From an uncultured Saccharospirillaceae bacterium (GTDB lineage Bacteria; Pseudomonadota; Gammaproteobacteria; Pseudomonadales; Oceanobacteraceae), in contig CANNFT010000004.1 in the NCBI GenBank assembly GCA_947503895.1, positions 62,001-126,000 of the forward strand: DNA of 64,000 nucleotides, read 5' to 3'. The notes beneath the pieces were generated by a model. That model did no database searches. It was not told the origin of the DNA and worked only from the letters and a program-made list of their open reading frames with translations. The first letter of the stretch is position 1; each line of letters begins with the position of its first letter. This document shows, in pieces, positions 48,291 to 57,687 of the stretch. The position numbers and the translations under genes are program-made.

Positions 48291-49124
48291 TTAAATGGAT
48301 AGCTGCTTCAATGCGAATCGCACCGCGTCGGGAATGGTTGTGCGAGCAAGGATTCCAATTTGTCTAAACTGATATGAGTCTAAGTTTAATAAGCTTACAT
48401 TGACTTTTTCGACACCTTCAATTGTCTCATTTCCCGTCGCCATAATCGTGACACCCAATTTACTTTGCACGAGTCTTAATGCGAGATCTTCGCTTTCCAC
48501 CTGAATGGTGCTAAGTTTTTCTATTTGAGGAAAATGCTTCAAGAATTCGCTTCTATTTGGACAGCCTATGCGATCAATCCAAGGGTATTCAAGTAGTGCG
48601 TGAGCATCGGTGGGCGGCGGTATTTTCCATCCCTTTGGTATCAGTAATGCGTAAGTGTGATTCATAAAAGGAAAGAAATCTTGTTTATTGGAGCCAGATT
48701 GAGTGGCAGAGTACCCCATAGATGTAATTTCAAGATCGGGGTTTTGATGGTTGACACTGATTTTAAATTGAAAGCTTTGGGCCTGCTCTTGTAAACGCTT
48801 AATGATATGTGCAGCATCGATACTGTGAAGTTGAACATTAATTCCAACCTCGATAATCGGTAACGCGTCTTTGTACTTAAATTTGGCTTCAAAGGCGGAA
48901 GCCTCTCTTAACAGGGATTTGGCTTGTTGATAAAAACGATCACCAAATGCGGTTAGAGAGACGCCTTTTTTACTGCGTAAAAACAGTTTGCTATTGAATT
49001 CTGCTTCTAGTTGTGAGATCGCGCTGGATATAGATGGTTGCGCAATATGACAACGAATCGCCGCTTGGCTAATGGTTCCCTCCTCAGCTGCGGCAATAAA
49101 ATACTTTAAGTTTCTTAAATCCAT
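48291..49124 (-). CDS. LysR-family transcriptional regulator
   Basis: 277 residues. N-terminal winged helix (MDLRNLKYFIAAAEEGTISQAAIRCHIAQPSISSAISQLEAEFNSKLFLRSKKGVSLTAFG) and a C-terminal effector domain. It starts 39 bases after the metallo-hydrolase stop on the same strand, so the two may be cotranscribed and the regulator may control that enzyme. Confidence 0.92.
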   Translation of the reverse strand: MDLRNLKYFIAAAEEGTISQAAIRCHIAQPSISSAISQLEAEFNSKLFLRSKKGVSLTAFGDRFYQQAKSLLREASAFEAKFKYKDALPIIEVGINVQLHSIDAAHIIKRLQEQAQSFQFKISVNHQNPDLEITSMGYSATQSGSNKQDFFPFMNHTYALLIPKGWKIPPPTDAHALLEYPWIDRIGCPNRSEFLKHFPQIEKLSTIQVESEDLALRLVQSKLGVTIMATGNETIEGVEKVNVSLLNLDSYQFRQIGILARTTIPDAVRFALKQLSI

Positions 49125-49163
49125 TCCTACTCACTTATCGAAATATTTATTCTACTGTAAAGG

Positions 49164-50129
49164 CTATAACGTTCTAGCCGGGAAAGTAGATATTCGTGCC
49201 AACACACCTTCATCATGTGCGGGCATAATAATGATATTGGGTTTATTTTTTTGCAATTGATGAATCTTTGCTAACAGTTGGTTGTTTTGTTCTGCATTCC
49301 AATCTACAGGGCTTATCCAATCTAGGAAACCGGGGCGAGCTACATTGTCGCGAACCCCTTTATCTGTCCAGCTAGTATCTCCAATGAAAAAATACTGCTT
49401 CCCTGAATCCAGCGTGACAAATAAACCGATTTGCCCGGGGGTATGCCCAGCGAGATCAACTAATATTATTTTTCCATCATTAAAGACATCAAAACTCTTC
49501 TGAAATCCGTGAATGTCCGCGTTGTTAAAATGAACAAATTTCCAATGCTGGGTCTGCAACGTTAGCTCGGGTAAATAAGCAGGTCGATGCCCATGGTTTA
49601 GCGCCTCATTTAAGCCTTGCTGGGTGACCCAAACCGGAACATTAGGGAAGTCGGGTAGGCCACCGACATGATCCCAGTGTAAATGGCTGGGAATGATAAG
49701 GTCGATGTCGTTCGGTTGAATGCCACGGTCCGCTAATTGGTCAACGGCGGGATGAACATTTTCGTAGGCAAACAATTGGCGCTGAAACCACGAATTTTGG
49801 TTGAAGGCATCATCAATATTGCGCCCTAGCCCGGTGTCGTAGAGCAGAGTGCCGTAAGGGTGTTCAATCAAGATGCTGACATGGATGGGTCGACGTTCGG
49901 TAAAGAAGTCACCATTTGCGACTAAAATGGCTTCAGGTGCGCCGGCAGATTCCGCTGTTTTAATCAGTGAGATCGCTAACTCGTCTCGTATTTTTACCGT
50001 AGATGTCAGTGGACTCGCAGCATTCGACTGGTCTGATGTCACTGTGGCAGCGTCGGCGATGGATGTGCTGGCCACAAACAGAATGGTCGTGACGATTAAT
50101 CCCCTAATTGAATCTCGTGGATATTTCAT
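49164..50129 (-). CDS. Exported metallo-beta-lactamase-fold hydrolase (lactonase-like)
   Basis: 321 residues. Signal peptide ending SIADA; the metal site SHLHWDHVGG, LVDLAGHTPGQIGLFV, FIGDTSW and the last His in MPAHDEG are all present. PIHVSILIEHPYGTLLYDTGLG and the HLHWDH form resemble AHL-lactonase-type members of the superfamily. Lactonase activity is inference; other substrates are possible. An exported form would act in the periplasm or outside. Confidence 0.83.
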   Translation of the reverse strand: MKYPRDSIRGLIVTTILFVASTSIADAATVTSDQSNAASPLTSTVKIRDELAISLIKTAESAGAPEAILVANGDFFTERRPIHVSILIEHPYGTLLYDTGLGRNIDDAFNQNSWFQRQLFAYENVHPAVDQLADRGIQPNDIDLIIPSHLHWDHVGGLPDFPNVPVWVTQQGLNEALNHGHRPAYLPELTLQTQHWKFVHFNNADIHGFQKSFDVFNDGKIILVDLAGHTPGQIGLFVTLDSGKQYFFIGDTSWTDKGVRDNVARPGFLDWISPVDWNAEQNNQLLAKIHQLQKNKPNIIIMPAHDEGVLARISTFPARTL

Positions 50130-50723
50130 GTGTATGCCTAAGATTGATAAGTGAATGAAGTGGATAGACTAGGCATTTCTATAATATAGGTAAAATATTA
50201 AATATATCTATACAATCAATAAAATATATGTAATAGCGTTCATGTTGGCTGACGTGTTTCCTGATGTGCTGTTGTATGGGTTAAAGGCAGGGGTGACCCC
50301 GAATATACCGGGCCATAGCCAACGTTTGCGCTCATTTTCAAACCCATCGCAGGTGCGGCTAGGGTTTTCCTGACGAGGTTGCATGTGCAAGATTTGAACA
50401 AAACTGGCCATGCCAATGATGATCGCGATCATTTTGAATTAACATTGGTAATAGAGAGGTAATCAATCTGGCTGCGTGCAAAGAGAGCGGTATATTCATA
50501 GCCCGTTTTGTGCTCACAGTTGGCGCTCATCGAATCATAAAACTCTTGCATGGAATGGCTGTGCCGTAGGGTGTGAAGTGCTCAAATCATCACACTCAAA
50601 TACCAGAAGGCATAACGAGTGTGTAAGGTATTTAAAGCGTTCTCAATTCACTTTAAGCACAATATACATCCTCATATGGTCGCCGTATAATGCCTAGCGA
50701 AAATCTATGCATTCGAGGTTGAT
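50130..50723. other. Intergenic region before slyD
   Basis: About 590 bases without a convincing gene. A 74-codon minus-strand frame (50208-50432) with hydrophobic ends has no ribosome-binding site. A 14-bp palindrome ATGATCGCGATCAT is at 50419-50432. The slyD promoter should lie near 50680; GAGGT sits ten bases before its ATG. Confidence 0.4.
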
Positions 50724-51206
50724 ATGCAAATTGAAAAAGACAAGGTTGTGTATTTCCATTACACATTAAAGGATGAAGCGGGTATCGCATTCGAGAACTC
50801 CCATAATAGCCACCCTATGACCTATTTACATGGCCATGGAAATATCTTGCCGGCACTTGAAAGTGAGCTGGTTGGAAAGTCGGTTGGCGATGAGCTTGTT
50901 GTCACTTTGTCACCTGAACAAGCCTATGGCGTGCGCAATGATTCTGCGCAGCAGCGTATACCTATTAAGCACCTCGCGACCAAAGGTAAGCTTCGCCCAG
51001 GCATGATGGTCAAGGTAAACACACAAGATGGATTGCGTGACGTTACCGTCGTTAAGGTTGGGAAGTTCAATGTCGACGTGGATACCAATCACCCGTTGGC
51101 CGGAAAAACCATCACATTTGATATTAAAATAGAAAACATTCGTGATCCTGAGCCAGAAGAACTATCTCACGGACATGTTCACGGAGAAGGTGGTCATCAC
51201 CACTAA
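50724..51206 (+). CDS. slyD: FKBP-type peptidyl-prolyl isomerase SlyD
   Basis: 160 residues. MQIEKDKVVYFHYTLKDEAG, PMTYLHGHGNILPALE, PEQAYGVRNDSAQQRIP and DTNHPLAGKTITFDIKI are SlyD blocks. The tail HGHVHGEGGHHH is the metal-binding region, used in nickel delivery in E. coli. Cytoplasmic chaperone and prolyl isomerase. Second FKBP in the window, distinct from fkpB at 4385. Confidence 0.93.
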   Translation: MQIEKDKVVYFHYTLKDEAGIAFENSHNSHPMTYLHGHGNILPALESELVGKSVGDELVVTLSPEQAYGVRNDSAQQRIPIKHLATKGKLRPGMMVKVNTQDGLRDVTVVKVGKFNVDVDTNHPLAGKTITFDIKIENIRDPEPEELSHGHVHGEGGHHH

Positions 51207-51253
51207 AGGTGACGTCACTAGCAGACCATGAAAATGGATTCTGTTCTATTAAA

Positions 51254-51287
51254 AATAAAAACGGCTAATTTATTAGCCGTTTTTATT
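51254..51287. terminator. Bidirectional terminator after slyD
   Basis: ACGGCTAA and TTAGCCGT pair around TTTA, with flanking AATAAAA and TTTTATT extending the stem. Serves slyD and the convergent reductase gene. Confidence 0.88.
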
Positions 51288-51369
51288 GCAAAGAAGATGT
51301 CGTGACAGGGTCATCCCAACTATAGTGGAATTCCATGCAATAGCAGTGTCTTCATCGAATTCTATTGAA

Positions 51370-52638
51370 TCAATCCTTCATCAAGTCAAACGTTAACCCT
51401 GAATATTGTGTAAGACGTTCAATTAACTTATTTTCGAATACCGTAGACGGCGTCCAAAACCCACCTTTTTTTTCTGAATGATCAATATCAAAAGCCAAAC
51501 AGAGTGCGGCTTGCCCTAGCATCTTAGCGGTCGATCCATAACCGGGATCTTTGTCACCTGTGACGATTGTTTTTGTTTTTTCACCTGCGTCGGTTTCTGC
51601 TACAAATATAAATTCAAAATAACCATTTTCTTGTTCTTCTGGTGTTGGGCCTTCACCTGGTTTGGGTAAAATGAACTTTTCTAATACCCATCGTGTTGGC
51701 GCGATGGCTGCGGCAATCATAAAAGCATTTAGTCCCCATATCATATTTCTTGCTCGCCGTTTTCCCTTGCTGCCGTCACCGGTCATCATCGCTTCATCAT
51801 AGTAGAACTCACTGCCGTAGGCGCTGTTCAGTAAACTGTTGCTACGATGTACGATTCGGGTATTGATCGCGGCCATAACAAAAGGTGACAGCCAAGCACT
51901 GACATCTCCATCGTACTCTGCTTTGCCGATGTTGTGCTGTCGTACATGGTATTGTTGTTCAGGTGAGCAGATTGAGTAGGGGTTTTTAAGCTCTTTGCGC
52001 AATTGCGGGTTTTTAGCGGCTTCTCGTGTGATATTAAGTAAGCTCGCGATGGTGCCACCTGAGGCGCCGCCCTTTAATTTTTTAACCCGCATCTTTATTT
52101 TGGAAGAAAACGTTCCGTAGTTTTTCTGAGAAAGTTGTTGCGTGTAATATACGCCTAAATCGGATGGAATAGAGTCGAATCCGCAACAATGTACGATGCG
52201 AGCACCACTGGCTTTGGCTTCTTGTTCATAAGCCTTCAACATTTTATTGATCCATTGTGGTTCGCCGGTTAGATCACAGTAATCTACACCTTGACTGACG
52301 CAAGCTTTTATTAACGGTTCACCATAGAGGGCATAAGGTCCAACCGTCGACACGATGACTCGGGTTTGCTGACACATGGAGATCAGTGCTGATTCGTCTT
52401 GAGCATCTACCACAAGGGTGGGTAAATGATCCGCATTGAGGGATTGTTTAAGCTGATTTAATTTATCTTGAGATCGACCCGCAATGGCCCATTTAAAAGG
52501 CGGCTCGGATTGTTCGGCGTGATGATTTTTTGTCAACTCTTCATGATGTTGAAGCAGGTATCGAGTAAGAATCTCACCCACGAAGCTGGTCGCTCCAAAC
52601 ACAATTATGTCGTATGTTTTATTTGTTTCATTGGGCAT
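51370..52638 (-). CDS. Saccharopine-dehydrogenase-like NAD(P)-binding protein
   Basis: 422 residues. N-terminal Rossmann motif (YDIIVFGATSFVGEILTRYLLQHH), then WAIAGRSQDKLNQLKQSL, VDYCDLTGEPQWI and HCCGFDSIPSDLGVYY, the pattern of the enoyl-reductase-like branch (trans-acting Rv2449c-type) of the saccharopine dehydrogenase superfamily. A hydrophobic stretch (NAFMIAAAIAPTRWVLEKFIL) suggests membrane contact. Substrate unknown; probably lipid-related by family. Confidence 0.85.
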   Translation of the reverse strand: MPNETNKTYDIIVFGATSFVGEILTRYLLQHHEELTKNHHAEQSEPPFKWAIAGRSQDKLNQLKQSLNADHLPTLVVDAQDESALISMCQQTRVIVSTVGPYALYGEPLIKACVSQGVDYCDLTGEPQWINKMLKAYEQEAKASGARIVHCCGFDSIPSDLGVYYTQQLSQKNYGTFSSKIKMRVKKLKGGASGGTIASLLNITREAAKNPQLRKELKNPYSICSPEQQYHVRQHNIGKAEYDGDVSAWLSPFVMAAINTRIVHRSNSLLNSAYGSEFYYDEAMMTGDGSKGKRRARNMIWGLNAFMIAAAIAPTRWVLEKFILPKPGEGPTPEEQENGYFEFIFVAETDAGEKTKTIVTGDKDPGYGSTAKMLGQAALCLAFDIDHSEKKGGFWTPSTVFENKLIERLTQYSGLTFDLMKD

Positions 52639-52845
52639 AGCGTCAATCTCTTAGTGTATTTTTATCGTTATATCACGATCTTTAATATAGCACTCTACAA
52701 TGTACTGAGGCTATGCAATCTCGCAGCATTGTTACATTAATGGTTGAGGCATTCGAGCCGGTCGGTCATGGAAGTGACGAATGGTTCACATCATAAATAT
52801 TCTTAATACTGATGAATAAATAGAGTTGATGATTTCGTTTGTTCG

Positions 52846-53649
52846 TTATTCTAACGATGAGGCGATATTAATCCATTCCGCTAATTTTGATTCTGCGTGG
52901 CTTTTTTGTTTTTCGCTCAAAAGAGGATACAGTTGAGCAAGAATAGTTTTGACTTGATTTCTATTATCTTGCCGCCATGCTGAATATTCTGGTGTAAACC
53001 AATGCTTCATATCATGGGCCCAATTAATAAATTCGTCTTCATCCTGTGTGAGCGCAGCAGAGATGAATCTTTGTTGAGCATATCGGCTATTATCTATTCG
53101 TATTTTGTATTCATTTTTTGACCATAATATATTTTGATGAATAATAGTTAATTGTTGTTTCGTTAAATGGCCAAACCAGTCTTCATAGCGTTCGGTCCAT
53201 TTCTCCGTCTTTTTCGATTTAGATTGATTGGATTCAAACCAATCTGGTCGGTTTTCGGTGAGGTAAGCATCATAAGCAATACTGTTACTTTGGTTGAAGC
53301 CAAAAATAATCGGCAGCAGTTTTGGTTTGAGAAAAATGAATGATTGCAGTCGAATATCGTGAAACAGTATATCGAGTCTTTCTAACGCTAATATCGGTTC
53401 TTCGGCCATCCAGTTTTGTTGAGCGGATTTTAGTTCTATGACTAATAACGGGAGGTACTCGTCTTTAAACCACTTTTTATACGCATTCGCCACAGATCTA
53501 ATGTTCTCTTTTTGTGGCTTATTCAATTCAAACATGTCGTCAACTTTCCACACGGCAAGCGTATCGAAATGATTGTAAACAATGTTAATACCACTGCAGC
53601 CAGACAAAAAAAGACAGAAGATTAAACTATAGATCCAGCGCTTTCTCAT
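52846..53649 (-). CDS. DUF6279-type lipoprotein
   Basis: 267 residues. Lipobox LFLSGC after a short signal sequence. IVYNHFDTLAVWKVDDMFELNKPQKENI is the recognisable block at the start of DUF6279-type proteins, followed by helical, aromatic-rich sequence (WFKDEYLPLLVIELKSAQQNW). Function unknown. Lies downstream of the IDO-like/macro gene on the same strand with a 200-base gap. Confidence 0.8.
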   Translation of the reverse strand: MRKRWIYSLIFCLFLSGCSGINIVYNHFDTLAVWKVDDMFELNKPQKENIRSVANAYKKWFKDEYLPLLVIELKSAQQNWMAEEPILALERLDILFHDIRLQSFIFLKPKLLPIIFGFNQSNSIAYDAYLTENRPDWFESNQSKSKKTEKWTERYEDWFGHLTKQQLTIIHQNILWSKNEYKIRIDNSRYAQQRFISAALTQDEDEFINWAHDMKHWFTPEYSAWRQDNRNQVKTILAQLYPLLSEKQKSHAESKLAEWINIASSLE

Positions 53650-53848
53650 GATTATGATTCACTTATAGTGATTGCTTTCATACGATTATTGCTACTATGA
53701 AGTTAGCGAGTATTAGCATTATATTCGCATAGCTAAAAGATCGCCTTTGGATCACAGGATGCAAAAATGAACAGTGATCATAGAGAATCTTTGGATTTAT
53801 GCCAATAGTGTGGACTTGCCACCCATTGCCGCTTCCCCCGTGCACGCA

Positions 53849-55822
53849 TTATGCAGCATTTGAGTATCGAAAATTTTGAAAGGCTTTCATCCAGCATCCA
53901 TAGCTGGAAGTTTTGGACAAGCATACAATGAGCCGATGAAAATGTTGCTCGTATCGTGTGAGTACTTCAAGGGCTTGGTGTGCAGCAATAGCGTGTGGAA
54001 ATTGATTGCTGCCAGTGCCCAGCGAAACAAATGCTAATGTTGTTATGTCAGATTCTATGGCTAACCTAATCGAATTCTCATAACATTCTCGCAATTTTTG
54101 TATGGCATTGCATCCCCATTGATCCCCTCCACTCCAGTGTGGTGGGACAGTATGAATAATGACGTCACACTGCAAATTATAAGCAGGTGTAATGTGAGCA
54201 CTGCCAATATCAACTTTTCCTATTGCCCTACAGTCATTGAAAAGTTCTGGTCCTGCTTGCTTAAATAATGTTTGGCTGACGCCTCGACCTGTGTAGAGAT
54301 TTCTGTGAGCCGGTCTGACGATCGCGTTGACGTCCAAATCAAATATATTACCTTGTATAATCTCCAGTGAATGATGAACGCTCGGCTTAATCATAATTTT
54401 ATGCGCCTTAATCTCAGACATAAAAACCTCAAAATCGCTGATCAATTGGTGCTTCGAACTGGCTTCAGTACCATTCACCGGTTCTTCCGTCATTAGCCCT
54501 GTTCCACTGGATGTATTATTTTGACTGTGAATGATTGACTGACATCGTTCAATCCACTGCAGTTGAAGCGCTCTAAATTCCAACAGTGATTCAAGGGCTC
54601 GATTAAATAGCGCTACTGGGATGTTGCTCTTGCTTATATTGAGATATTCAATGCTGTTTAGCATGTTTTTGGCAAATTGAGGAGAATGTTCATAATATTG
54701 ATTGAGTAGCTGCGTCAGTCGAGAACCTTTATGAGGAATTTTTAAAAATGCGGTAATGAGCGGTAAGACGGGAGATTGATGACTAATATCAATAATGTAG
54801 TCTAGGGTACCAGAATAATTGTGCTCTTTGCCTCGTGTCGATGTTAAATCTTGTGGTGAGGGTGACGTATCTTGAACGTCAAAATCTAATTGATCGTTAG
54901 GATAATTTAGTTCGAAGGCGAGCATAATATCATCTGAAAAACCATCGGTATTCCCTTGGTATTGATCTAATTTAGTGTCGTATGTTGATTGAAAGAATGG
55001 GTGGAGTTGAGTGGCATATAGCGCAATGTGTTCATCCGTTAGAGTGTGCGCGTAAATAGCGCACCAATTTTTAAGGGTGGCGTCGATTTCTTTAAAGATG
55101 GCTAGGAACCATTCGTCCTCTTGTTGAGCGCTGCAATTATTCCGATTCACATAAGTAGAAAATGCTTTTATAAGCGGCGTTGCTGCGTATTCGAGTAAAG
55201 TTTGCGACTTAATAATATCTTTTTCTAAAGGGTTAGAAGTGATGGTGTGATGAATGCTTAAGCCTTGCTTGCTCTCTATTAATGCAGGCGTAATCGTTTC
55301 ATCGGCGAATGCATTGATATTGCTATTTAATAACACGTAGTGGAAGTAGCTAAAATGCGTGGAAGCACTCAGTAATTGGTTAATATGAACGAGTGGTGTT
55401 GCTAAATTATTGGGCAGCTTAAGCACCATAGAAGACGGCGGTAAGCTTGGTGAAACATTCAGTCCCGCTTGATTCCTATCGAGATCTAGATCAGTTATTT
55501 TGGAATTGCCGACTTGTGCCGGTGAGTAATCGGTTTGATCGCTATGAAATTCACGTTCATAAGCGCAGGCTAATGCCATTAAACGTATGCAATACAAGTA
55601 AGCTTCGGAAAGTTCATTCAGCTTAATTTTAGCGGACGGCCATTCAGGAACATCTAATGTTCGAATAAATTTCCTGACAGATTTTTGGTTCTCTAATGTC
55701 GTGAGTTGGCCTGTCCAATCATTGATAATGTTTAGATGAGAATAGAGTATAAACCTACTCCTAATGGGCTGTGCAGGTAAAAAACCTGTATTGATAGGTT
55801 TTGGCATTATCATCATCACCAC
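53849..55822 (-). CDS. Degenerate indoleamine-dioxygenase-like domain fused to a macro domain
   Basis: 657 residues. N-terminal part (about 45-430) follows the order of IDO-family blocks: SEAYLYCIRLMALACAYE (72-89), LPNNLATPLVHINQLL...FSYFHYVLLN (136-166), EDEWFLAIFKEIDATLKNW (235-253), LHPFF (273-277), SPVLPLITAFLKIPH (350-364) and FNRALESLLEFRALQLQW (406-423). At the FR-x-x-H haem-ligand position this has FRALQ (Gln420). C-terminal macro domain (485-645) begins LEIIQGNIFDLDVNAIV, but the usual NAAN is RPAH. FVSLGTGSNQFPHAIA fits the phosphate loop. The IDO call is by eye; macro is firm. Confidence 0.7.
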   Translation of the reverse strand: MVMMIMPKPINTGFLPAQPIRSRFILYSHLNIINDWTGQLTTLENQKSVRKFIRTLDVPEWPSAKIKLNELSEAYLYCIRLMALACAYEREFHSDQTDYSPAQVGNSKITDLDLDRNQAGLNVSPSLPPSSMVLKLPNNLATPLVHINQLLSASTHFSYFHYVLLNSNINAFADETITPALIESKQGLSIHHTITSNPLEKDIIKSQTLLEYAATPLIKAFSTYVNRNNCSAQQEDEWFLAIFKEIDATLKNWCAIYAHTLTDEHIALYATQLHPFFQSTYDTKLDQYQGNTDGFSDDIMLAFELNYPNDQLDFDVQDTSPSPQDLTSTRGKEHNYSGTLDYIIDISHQSPVLPLITAFLKIPHKGSRLTQLLNQYYEHSPQFAKNMLNSIEYLNISKSNIPVALFNRALESLLEFRALQLQWIERCQSIIHSQNNTSSGTGLMTEEPVNGTEASSKHQLISDFEVFMSEIKAHKIMIKPSVHHSLEIIQGNIFDLDVNAIVRPAHRNLYTGRGVSQTLFKQAGPELFNDCRAIGKVDIGSAHITPAYNLQCDVIIHTVPPHWSGGDQWGCNAIQKLRECYENSIRLAIESDITTLAFVSLGTGSNQFPHAIAAHQALEVLTRYEQHFHRLIVCLSKTSSYGCWMKAFQNFRYSNAA

Positions 55823-56006
55823 GCCGAAAGTATGGCTTGAAGTGTAGCAGTCGAGAGCGGATTTCGTTTTAGACGTGAGGATAATATCCGTAGAGGCTGA
55901 ATCTGCTTATCATTCATCCAGCGTCTTTTGGGCGTTCTAGTGTCATCTCTAATGACTGGCTGGGCTCAAGGGCGAAAGCCTTTTAAAAAATTGAGTCGCA
56001 GAATCC

Positions 56007-56034
56007 TTGTGATTGAGTTCACATTTCATATAAT
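56007..56034 (+). promoter_or_regulatory. Candidate sigma70 promoter in the 55823-56188 gap
   Basis: TTGTGA (56007-56012), 16-bp spacer, perfect TATAAT (56029-56034). It would give a leader of about 150 bases for the barrel-protein gene at 56189. Otherwise I see nothing in the 366-base gap beyond an unconvincing 74-codon frame. Confidence 0.5.
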
Positions 56035-56188
56035 GGGCTGCTTATTTAGTCTGTTCGGTTATTTAGAACCGTTATCCAAATTTTCATGCTTTACCGTCAA
56101 TATCGAGCAAGAGAATAGGATATGGGTTTTAGTTACACCGCTTCACCTCTAAGCCACGCTAAGTGATACCGATAGGGAGCATGGGTTA

Positions 56189-57004
56189 ATGCGATTTGTG
56201 ACCAGCTGGTCAAGCTATATTATGATCTGTGCAACGTTATTCCCGATGTCGAGTTCAGGCATTGAGTACCTTGAAATAGATCATGACTATCGAGAGTATC
56301 GATTGGGCTTGAGTCGAATCAGTGGAGAGCTGGACGAGTCATTCTCTGATGCCGGCCAAAATAATGAGGAGACAATTCCCGAATTTCAAGTCACCAGAAA
56401 GCAAATCGAGTTCAGCAAGCATTTTCGCTACTGGGAAATAAACCTCGCGGCAACGCAAGTTCAAAATGAGCTAGAAGCAATAACCCATCAAGAATGGAGC
56501 GTATCGACAGGCATTCATTGGGCGATGGCGGATGACATAGGAGCATTTGCGCAATTAAAAGCTTTGGTGCCGAATCGTACGACACTCAATCGCACATTGG
56601 GTGCGTTGCTGGCAGTCGGTGAAAACCAGGGGCGAGGTCACGGTGAGGTTCAAGTAAAGTACCTGCATCGACAAGATTCGGACGTGATGACGGGTGGAGA
56701 TGAGTTAACGGTCAATTTGGCTGGACGTTACAGTATTGCATACGGGTATCATTTATTAGCGACGGTCGGTGCAGGTGTGAGAGCTAAACAGCATTTCGAA
56801 GACGACTACTACAGCCCGCTGCATTATCGTTATCATTCAGAAATTGGATTTGGAAGCGATGAATTTGAACGTGTTCAGATGGCGGTTGTCCTCCGACAAT
56901 CTACCGATAAGCAAGAGCGATTCCGTGCCCACGACGACCACTACTTAGGAGAGTCCGTGACGGGCTCCCGTTTGTTGAAATTATCACTGGATTTTATTTT
57001 TTAA
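56189..57004 (+). CDS. Putative outer-membrane beta-barrel protein
   Basis: 271 residues. Hydrophobic start resembling a signal peptide (MRFVTSWSSYIMICATLFPMSSSG). The rest is alternating-strand, charged sequence with aromatic ends (QIEFSKHFRYWEINLAATQVQ, LTVNLAGRYSIAYGYHLLATVGAGVRA) and a terminal Phe (LKLSLDFIF), as in outer-membrane barrels. No family recognised. Its stop overlaps by three bases the stop of the convergent Gre-like gene. Confidence 0.7.
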   Translation: MRFVTSWSSYIMICATLFPMSSSGIEYLEIDHDYREYRLGLSRISGELDESFSDAGQNNEETIPEFQVTRKQIEFSKHFRYWEINLAATQVQNELEAITHQEWSVSTGIHWAMADDIGAFAQLKALVPNRTTLNRTLGALLAVGENQGRGHGEVQVKYLHRQDSDVMTGGDELTVNLAGRYSIAYGYHLLATVGAGVRAKQHFEDDYYSPLHYRYHSEIGFGSDEFERVQMAVVLRQSTDKQERFRAHDDHYLGESVTGSRLLKLSLDFIF

Positions 57005-57597
57005 TAGATCTGTGAAATCACCAGCACATCTCCATTTGGCAGTGTAACCTGCTCTTCTAACCCTCTGCCTAACACTTCTTCCGCTAACGGACTGGTCGGC
57101 GAGATCACTTGAATAGGGATCTCGGGTGACGAGGATGAGCTTTGGTTGGGGTGCAAAATGGTTGGCAACCCCAGCGCCATTGCATCCATGCTTAATTTCA
57201 ATCCACCGCCTGCGCAAGAAAGAAAAAACCAATGTTGTGTTTTCGTTTGTGAAGAGGCAGGACTTTGACTAGCTTGCTGAGAGAGTGCGTGATGGGTTGA
57301 ACGGTTGGGTTCCAGTAAAAAGAAAGAAGACAATACGATTTCATTGTCATTATCCTTTTCGTTACACGTGAGGGGCATATTTCTGACAGCGACTATCGCG
57401 GCCTTTAATTCCAGTATGCGTCGACCTTGACCCTCCGCAAGATAGGCATGCTCCAGTCCCAGCGTATCATATTGCGTTTCAGCCTTACTTTGATCATGCA
57501 CCGCTCCTTCATGAGCTTGCTGGGCGGCTGCTTCAGCATTCGAAATATCAAGTTGGAGGTCTTCAATAATACGATCGACAATTAGGTTTTTGTGCAT
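57001..57597 (-). CDS. GreA/GreB-like transcription factor family protein
   Basis: 198 residues from the ATG at 57597 (MHKNLIVDRIIEDLQLDISNAEAAAQQAHEG). The N-terminal coiled coil with TQYDTLGLEHAYLAEGQGRR matches a known group of Gre-like proteins; the C-terminus SPLAEEVLGRGLEEQVTLPNGD resembles the FKBP-like end of GreA. The middle (residues 80-150) is longer and has no clear Gre counterpart. Longer starts at 57639 or 57687 are possible. Confidence 0.7.
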   Translation of the reverse strand: MHKNLIVDRIIEDLQLDISNAEAAAQQAHEGAVHDQSKAETQYDTLGLEHAYLAEGQGRRILELKAAIVAVRNMPLTCNEKDNDNEIVLSSFFLLEPNRSTHHALSQQASQSPASSQTKTQHWFFLSCAGGGLKLSMDAMALGLPTILHPNQSSSSSPEIPIQVISPTSPLAEEVLGRGLEEQVTLPNGDVLVISQIY

Positions 57598-57687
57598 ATA
57601 TGACTGCTTAACATTGGAATTATGATCGCTCAATTTCATTGATGTGACCCGATGAAATTGCGGGTCATTAAGCGATGGACGCATCAA

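Noticed and set aside
50208..50432. 74-codon minus-strand frame with hydrophobic ends
   Set aside because: No ribosome-binding site; start lies in a palindrome; no recognisable family.
55928..56152. 74-codon frame in the gap after the IDO-like/macro gene
   Set aside because: TTG start without a ribosome-binding site, and a strong promoter-like element lies inside it.
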